Source: Ignavibacteria bacterium UBA2373 (GTDB taxonomy: Bacteria; Bacteroidota; Ignavibacteria; Kapaibacteriales; UBA961). From it: 10,564 nucleotides of DNA. The stretch spans positions 1-10,564 of the forward strand of contig DDTD01000055.1 in assembly GCA_002344005.1 (NCBI GenBank), read 5' to 3'. The position numbers and the translations under genes were made by a program. Below, one piece after another: positions 6,944 to 10,564 of the stretch; the first letter of the stretch is position 1; each line of letters opens with the position of its first letter. The notes beneath the pieces are model-generated. The model searched no databases. It was not told the origin of the DNA and saw only the letters and a program-made list of their open reading frames with translations.

Positions 6944-7966
6944 ATGACACACTATCTCAAAAAAAATATTCCTTTGCAAGCGCTTCATACCTTTGGTGTT
7001 GAGGCGTTTGCCGAATATTACTTCGATATTCACACACTCGAAGACCTTGACACTATTCTCCGCAATTATCCCGAAATTCCAAAACCTGTGCTATGCCTTG
7101 GCGGTGGCTCCAATATTATTTTCCGACAACATTATGCGGGCACTGTCCTTGCCATGCGTTTAATGGGTATTTCCATTATCGAAGAAACTGACGATACCGT
7201 CACTGTGCGCTGCGCTGCCGGCGAACAATGGCATTCCCTCGTCGAATGGACAGTCAATCAAGGATGGAGCGGTATTGAAAACCTTGCTCTTATTCCCGGA
7301 ACTTGCGGTGCTGCTCCCATTCAAAATATTGGTGCTTATGGCATGGAAATAAAGGAAACAATTATTGCCGTTGAATGGTATGACTTTGCAAGTGGACAAA
7401 AAAACATCTTTACCAATGAACAATGCCACTTTGAATATAGAGACAGTATTTTCAAAAAAGAATTAGCGAATAAAGGAATTATTACCGCCATAACACTACA
7501 ATTATCGAAAAAACCCGATATTCGCACTTCCTATGCTGATATACGCCGTATTTTGGAAGAAAAACATATTACCGAACCCACAGTCCGCACTATTTTTGAT
7601 GCAGTCGTCGAAATTCGTACCCGTAAATTACCTGATCCCAAAGAATATGGCAATGCAGGCAGTTTTTTCAAAAATCCTGTCATTTCCATAGAGCATTTCA
7701 GGCATTTACAACAATCATATCCCGAAATTCCCCATTATCCCATTGATGACATCACAGTCAAAGTGCCCACCGGATGGTTAATTGAAAAAGCAGGATGGAA
7801 AGGCTTCCGACGAGGCGATATTGGTGTTTCCCCCAAACAAGCATTGGTTCTTATCAATTATGGCAAAGCACATACCGAAGAAATTATCGCTCTTTCCAAT
7901 GATATTGTCCAAGACATACAACAACGTTTTTCTATCACACTCGAACGTGAAGTTTCAATCATATAG
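6944..7966 (+). CDS. murB: UDP-N-acetylmuramate dehydrogenase (UDP-N-acetylenolpyruvoylglucosamine reductase)
   Basis: MurB is a cytosolic FAD enzyme that uses NADPH to reduce UDP-GlcNAc-enolpyruvate to UDP-MurNAc, the second committed step of peptidoglycan synthesis. At 340 residues it is a type I (E. coli-like) MurB. The FAD domain shows LGGGSNIIF (52-60) and ENLALIPGTCGAAPIQNIGA (112-131). The catalytic residues expected from E. coli are present: Arg166 in YRDSIF, the proton-donor Ser240 in GNAGSFFKNP, and Glu336 in LEREV. The protein stops just after LEREVSII, about a dozen residues shorter at the C-terminus than E. coli MurB, and a repeat array begins about 10 bases past the stop. There is no visible Shine-Dalgarno before ATG 6944; with a 9-base gap after prfB, translation may depend on ribosomes finishing prfB. 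Confidence 0.96.
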   Translation: MTHYLKKNIPLQALHTFGVEAFAEYYFDIHTLEDLDTILRNYPEIPKPVLCLGGGSNIIFRQHYAGTVLAMRLMGISIIEETDDTVTVRCAAGEQWHSLVEWTVNQGWSGIENLALIPGTCGAAPIQNIGAYGMEIKETIIAVEWYDFASGQKNIFTNEQCHFEYRDSIFKKELANKGIITAITLQLSKKPDIRTSYADIRRILEEKHITEPTVRTIFDAVVEIRTRKLPDPKEYGNAGSFFKNPVISIEHFRHLQQSYPEIPHYPIDDITVKVPTGWLIEKAGWKGFRRGDIGVSPKQALVLINYGKAHTEEIIALSNDIVQDIQQRFSITLEREVSII

Positions 7967-8080
7967 ACTATCATATCGGGGAGAAAAAAAGAGGGGCAAA
8001 TTTCAATCAATATATTCATTAATCCCGTCCTGCGGACAAGCCTCAACGAGGGGAATTTTTGAAATTCAACGCGTCACGGA

Positions 8081-8280
8081 ATCCCGAAGGGATGACATGG
8101 TAATAGAAAAATGTTTTAATAAAAAATCAAATCCTGAAGGGATGACATTTCTATGAATATATCGCTCCTTCGGAGCTTATTGGCTTTTGTGATTCTGTGA
8201 TTTCTACGACTATACCGCTCCTTCGGAGCTTGAATGAAATTACATCCCAACGGGATGACAGGTTTATAGAATTATGATGT
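8081..8280 (+). repeat. 200-bp direct repeat, copy 1
   Basis: Positions 8081-8280 match 8521-8720 base for base along a constant 440-base offset, with a handful of substitutions and no indels. The unit contains three ATCCC-NNN-GGGAT hairpins (8081, 8131, 8244), two GCTCC-TTC-GGAGC hairpins, and the shared ending TTTATAGAATTATGATGT. The loop triplets are among the places where the two copies differ. Confidence 0.9.
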
Positions 8281-8520
8281 GCCCCATCCCATCCTTCCCC
8301 GTGGGGAAGGCATAATAAAATTCTCCCCGTCGGGGAGAAAAAAGAGAGGCAAAATCTCAATCAATTCATCCACCCCGTCAGACTGCGTCTGCCACCCCTC
8401 AATGAGGGGAATTTTTGAAATTCACCAACGTAAATCCCGCAGGGATTACAGGTTTATAGAATTATGATGTTTATTTTTTGCCCCATCCCGTCCTTCCCCG
8501 TGGGGAAGGCGATGGAAATA

Positions 8521-8720
8521 ATCCCGAAGGGATGACATAATAATAGATAAATGTTTTAATAAAAAATCAAATCCCACAGGGATGACATTTATATGAATAT
8601 ATCGCTCCTTCGGAGCTTATTGGCTTTTGTGGTTCTGTGATTTCTACGACTATATCGCTCCTTCGGAGCTTGAATGAAATATAATCCCTCAGGGATGACA
8701 GGTTTATAGAATTATGATGT
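8521..8720 (+). repeat. 200-bp direct repeat, copy 2
   Basis: This copy lies 440 bases downstream of copy 1. Its ATCCC-NNN-GGGAT hairpins at 8521, 8571 and 8684 have loops GAA, ACA and TCA, against GAA, GAA (with a U.G stem pair) and AAC in copy 1. Everything between the hairpins is nearly unchanged, so the duplication looks fairly recent. Confidence 0.9.
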
Positions 8721-8760
8721 TCATTTTTTGCCCCATCCCATCCTTCCCCGTGGGGAAGGC

Positions 8761-8788
8761 ATAATAAAATTCTCCCCGACGGGGAGAA
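8761..8788 (-). terminator. Repeat hairpin positioned as a minus-strand terminator
   Basis: On the minus strand the module 1 hairpin TTCTCCCC-GTC-GGGGAGAA (8788-8770) is followed by TTTTATTAT (8769-8761), a reasonable intrinsic-terminator tail. It lies downstream of the 210-residue gene and the small remnant at 8868-8972, so it could end that minus-strand transcript. The same arrangement recurs in other full module 1 copies, so this role may be incidental. Confidence 0.4.
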
Positions 8789-8867
8789 AAAAAGAGGGGC
8801 AAAATCTGCTTTGCTTAATAATCACCGCAACGATTAGTTATGGAAATAGTTGAAAAATTCGTACTTA

Positions 8868-8972
8868 TTACTTCGAGTCAATAATTTCGCGTAATAACCT
8901 TTGTATGGTTCTGTAGTTTTCGCCCTCATAAAGATGATTTATCATATGTAGTTTCCATGTTTTCTTGAATTG
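8868..8972 (-). pseudogene. Short remnant of an unidentified coding sequence
   Basis: On the minus strand an open frame just after an in-frame stop reads QFKKTWKLH and then MINHLYEGENYRTIQRLLRE, ending IIDSK and TAA at 8870-8868. The peptide is well balanced and protein-like, unlike the repeats beside it. The preceding sequence in another frame reads SIEQWKTITIQ, which would join naturally to it, suggesting a frameshifted C-terminal tail of a larger protein. An ATG at 8945 could give a 25-residue peptide, but it has no clear Shine-Dalgarno. I cannot assign a family. It may be the last piece of a third gene of the restriction locus. Confidence 0.4.
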
Positions 8973-9008
8973 TTATTGTTTTCCATTGTTCTATACTCTA
9001 TATTGTGA

Positions 9009-9641
9009 TTACTTCTTATTCAGAATATTCAACAAAAAAGGAAATGATTGATGTATCAAGTAAGGGCGTAGATGCGTCTCGAGTTTTTCAATAATTTCAG
9101 CCAATTCTTTAAAATATACATCATCTTCATCTTTTGTTGCGTACGCATTGTAATTTCTTGCTAAATTAATTAGATTATGCTTCGATGTTTGGATTGTAGG
9201 ACGATCGTAGTAATTGTTTTGCTCATTCTTAAATACTATAGCCAGTATTTTGTAATGATCGAGAAATTGGTTGATTAACTCTACTATTTCTGATGTAAGA
9301 TGTATATTTGATAGTTGTTTGATTAGTCGTAACTCATTAATAAGATTATCACTTTTCTTAAATCGATTTCCAATAGCCTGCCAATAAATTTTATCATCGC
9401 TAGTTGGAGAATCAGTTTGAGTTCGAACTTCACTCATTTCATGAGGGAACATCATAGGAAATCTAATTTTTTCAATATTATCAACTACTTTGTAAATAAT
9501 TGTAAGAATTTCTTTAGCAAGGTTGTAATTGTTTTGCCAGAGCATTTGTTTTTTCCATCCATAGTATGCTATACCAATCCCTACTATTGTTGCTAATTGC
9601 GACAGGCACTCTATTGCATCTTTAAATATTGTCCAACACAT
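9009..9641 (-). CDS. Membrane-anchored hypothetical protein beside a decayed restriction enzyme
   Basis: A 210-residue protein I do not recognise. It begins MCWTIFKDAIECLSQLATI, with one hydrophobic helix (about 13-29, ending in AYYGW), then a basic KK. The rest is a soluble, mostly helical domain rich in Lys, Asn, Ile and Glu, presumably cytoplasmic. It reads well throughout with no frameshift. Its ATG at 9641 lies 4 bases after the stop of the truncated restriction-modification ORF; GGAG and a farther AAGGGG fall within the end of that ORF, so it was probably translated as the next gene of the same operon. Proteins with one N-terminal helix plus a helical cytoplasmic domain are common in defence islands, but no specific role can be claimed. 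It appears more AT-rich than the housekeeping genes, consistent with transfer. Confidence 0.75.
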   Translation of the reverse strand: MCWTIFKDAIECLSQLATIVGIGIAYYGWKKQMLWQNNYNLAKEILTIIYKVVDNIEKIRFPMMFPHEMSEVRTQTDSPTSDDKIYWQAIGNRFKKSDNLINELRLIKQLSNIHLTSEIVELINQFLDHYKILAIVFKNEQNNYYDRPTIQTSKHNLINLARNYNAYATKDEDDVYFKELAEIIEKLETHLRPYLIHQSFPFLLNILNKK

Positions 9642-9645
9642 CTCC

Positions 9646-9882
9646 CTACACCCCTTCCACTATGCGGATTTCTTCGTCGGTTAGCTCATATAACTCATAG
9701 AGCAAGCGGTTGATTTTGTCATCGGTGTGGCGTATGTCGGCGGTATTCCATCCGAGAATATTCCAAAATTCATCAATATAACTTTTGCGTACTTGCGATT
9801 CATTGAGTGATTTATAATTGTAGGAACGGAATTGCTGTGCTAATGCAGCAAGGGCATCTTTTGTTTGTGCTAAGTTGTTCAT
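9646..9882 (-). pseudogene. Internally deleted Type IIG/Eco57I-like restriction-modification enzyme
   Basis: A 78-codon frame that appears to be two ends of one large protein. Residues 10-50 (ALAALAQQFRSYNYKSLNES, then QVRKSYIDEFWNILGWN) resemble the start of Eco57I-class enzymes, where a helical lead and 'E..R..ID.F...LGW' precede the nuclease core. Residues 54-77 (DDKINRLLYELYELTDEEIR, then IVEG) resemble the last residues of the same class, in the pattern 'ID.LVY.LYGLTEEEI.IVEG'. The nuclease motif, the SAM motif, the NPPY motif and the target-recognition domain are all absent, although intact members have roughly 1000 residues. The join is in frame near residues 50-56. No Shine-Dalgarno is obvious before ATG 9882. 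The frame continues upstream to 10113, but there it encodes repeat sequence. Family assignment is from memory of the motifs. Confidence 0.65.
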
Positions 9883-10033
9883 GGTTTTTTCACGGAATAA
9901 ATAATTATAAGCAGCGTAGTGACAGACGCGCCGCCGCTGCAAACTTACAGAAAATGCGTGAATTATGGGAAAGTTAATGCTTCGCCATTCTATAAATGTA
10001 TAAGGTTTTGAAAATCTTTTAGGTTTGAATGAA
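9883..10033. other. Short spacer upstream of the restriction-enzyme remnant
   Basis: This 151-bp gap between the right repeat array and the minus-strand remnant would have held the promoter of the restriction locus. It includes a GC-rich patch (GACGCGCCGCCGCTGC at 9925-9940) within otherwise AT-rich sequence. The minus-strand frame is open through it but is not convincingly protein-like, and no promoter boxes are clear. Confidence 0.35.
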
Positions 10034-10445
10034 GCCCCATCCTGTCCTTCCCCGCGGGGAAGGCATAATAAAATTCTCCCCGTCGGGGAGAAAAAAAGAG
10101 GGGCAAATTTCAATCAATACATCCACCCCGTCCTGCGGACAAGCCTCCGATGGATGGGATGAAATTCAATCCCGCAGGGATGATATGATAATAGAATTAT
10201 GATGTTTGTTTTTTTGCCCCATCCCGTCCTTCCCCGCGGGGAAGGCATAATAAAATTCTCCCCGTCGGGGAGAAAAAAAGAGGGGCAAATTTCAAGCAAT
10301 TCACCCACCCCGTCCTACGGACACCCCTCCGATGGATGGGGTGAAATTCAATCCCGTCGGGATGACAGGTTTATAGAATTATGATGTTTGTTTTTTGCCC
10401 CATCCCGTTCTTCCCCGTGGGGAAGGCGATAGAATAATCCCGCAG
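10034..10445 (+). repeat. Right array of modular hairpin repeats, about 182-bp period
   Basis: Module 1 begins at 10034, 10216 and 10397, a period of 182 then 181 bases. The first two copies are full 71-base double hairpins (10034-10104, 10216-10286) whose GCCCC and GGGGC ends can pair to enclose both hairpins. The third (10397-10426) has only the left hairpin. Each full unit continues with module 2 (AATTTCA...GAAATT) and an ATCCC-NNN-GGGAT hairpin (10169-10181 loop GCA; 10351-10363 loop GTC), then the TATAGAATTATGATGTTT linker. The last ATCCC hairpin is cut off after its loop at 10445. The modules and orientation match the left array. Confidence 0.9.
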
Positions 10446-10564
10446 TATATCAAAACAAATCGTTTGTACCGAAAACACGGCTTTTTACCTCAATTTTTTC
10501 CCTTTTTTGCCAAAAAACGCCATTTTTTTGCCAATTGAGCCGACTACGAGGGGTCTTGAAGCGA
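10446..10564. other. Unassigned right-edge sequence abutting a broken repeat
   Basis: The repeat hairpin expected to read ATCCCGCAGGGAT stops after ATCCCGCAG, and unrelated A/T-rich sequence begins. It contains ACAAA-TCG-TTTGT and several homopolymer runs (TTTTTTCCC, TTTTTTGCC, CATTTTTTTGCC). Minus-strand frames are partly open (one contains RPLVVGSIGKKM) but none is convincing as a gene. It could be the end of an element that continues beyond the window. Confidence 0.4.

Larger units (their letters stand above)
7977..8800 (+). repeat. Left array of modular hairpin repeats
   Basis: This gene-free stretch is built from recurring palindromic modules, all in one orientation. Module 1 starts GCCCCATCCC and has two hairpins, CCTTCCCCGTGGGGAAGG and TTCTCCCCGTCGGGGAGAA, ending in GAGGGGC. 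It is seen at 8281-8350 and 8730-8800, as the left hairpin only at 8480-8510, and as a right-half remnant at 7977-7997. Module 2 is the AATTTCA...GAAATT segment enclosing a GTCC-TGC-GGAC-like hairpin. Module 3 is ATCCC-NNN-GGGAT. Module 4 is GCTCC-TTC-GGAGC at 8164-8176, 8217-8229, 8604-8616 and 8657-8669. Open frames across it translate the repeats and are not genes. The function is unknown; it may resemble REP/MITE-type extragenic repeats. Confidence 0.9.

Noticed and set aside
8279..8467. Short ORF inside the left array
   Set aside because: It translates repeat modules (PRGEG..., SPSGRKKRG..., SRRD...). The same peptide pattern recurs at 10199-10384 because the DNA repeats, not because of coding selection.
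9883..10113. N-terminal extension of the restriction-enzyme remnant
   Set aside because: The frame is open, but its distal part is antisense repeat module and the rest is not family-like. The protein-like segment starts at ATG 9882.
10114..10308. Minus-strand ORF inside the right array
   Set aside because: It is entirely repeat sequence, with no ribosome binding site and palindrome-derived peptide.
7977..10445. CRISPR array
   Set aside because: The repeats are compound hairpin modules at ~182-440 bp spacing with conserved linkers. There are no short unique spacers of constant length and no cas genes.

Overview
The window looks like a bacterial chromosome segment from an AT-rich lineage. The protein style, the mixed-orientation housekeeping genes and the GC-rich hairpin repeats scattered through AT-rich spacers suggest the Bacteroidota/Chlorobiota (FCB) group, possibly a Kapabacteria- or Ignavibacteria-like organism. 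That placement is an impression from the sequence, not a database result.

Left region (1-1162). A secreted-protein gene on the minus strand runs off the left edge. It starts at 129 with a strong Shine-Dalgarno and a signal peptide. Next comes a spacer of about 500 bp (140-632) that holds a nested inverted repeat and a 15-nt direct repeat. Two gene stumps follow, pointing away from each other: the C-terminal tail of a minus-strand protein (stop at 684) and the C-terminal part of a plus-strand alpha/beta hydrolase (stop at 1034). Each stump still has a terminator-like hairpin just beyond its stop, but neither has a 5' half, which suggests a deletion that fused two divergent genes. A tRNA-Leu(CAA) on the minus strand closes this region.

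Core region (1221-7966). On the minus strand, murQ (MurNAc-6-phosphate etherase) is followed by a bifunctional rel (ppGpp synthetase/hydrolase). On the plus strand, starting 75 bp from murQ, are a small two-helix membrane protein, a UDP-glucuronate decarboxylase-type SDR, prfB with an intact programmed +1 frameshift, and murB. The plus-strand genes are closely packed (gaps of 4, 45 and 9 bp) and could be one operon. Together the core covers cell-wall recycling and synthesis (murQ, murB), nucleotide-sugar supply (UDP-xylose), the stringent response (rel) and translation termination (prfB).

Right region (7967-10564). Two arrays of same-orientation, palindrome-rich repeats (about 7977-8800 and 10034-10445) bracket a decayed accessory locus of 1.2 kb. 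The arrays are built from recurring hairpin modules with constant stems and variable three-base loops, and the left array contains a clean 440-bp-offset duplication. Between them, on the minus strand, lie a 78-codon ORF that reads as the two ends of a large Type IIG/Eco57I-like restriction-modification enzyme with the middle missing, a tightly coupled 210-residue membrane-anchored protein of unknown function, and a short remnant of another coding sequence. The window ends in sequence unrelated to the repeats, starting abruptly inside a repeat hairpin at 10446.

I see no CRISPR array, no intact transposase and no complete new defence system. The most unusual items are the gutted restriction enzyme with its surviving partner gene, the modular hairpin arrays, and the minus-strand structured element at 395-483.
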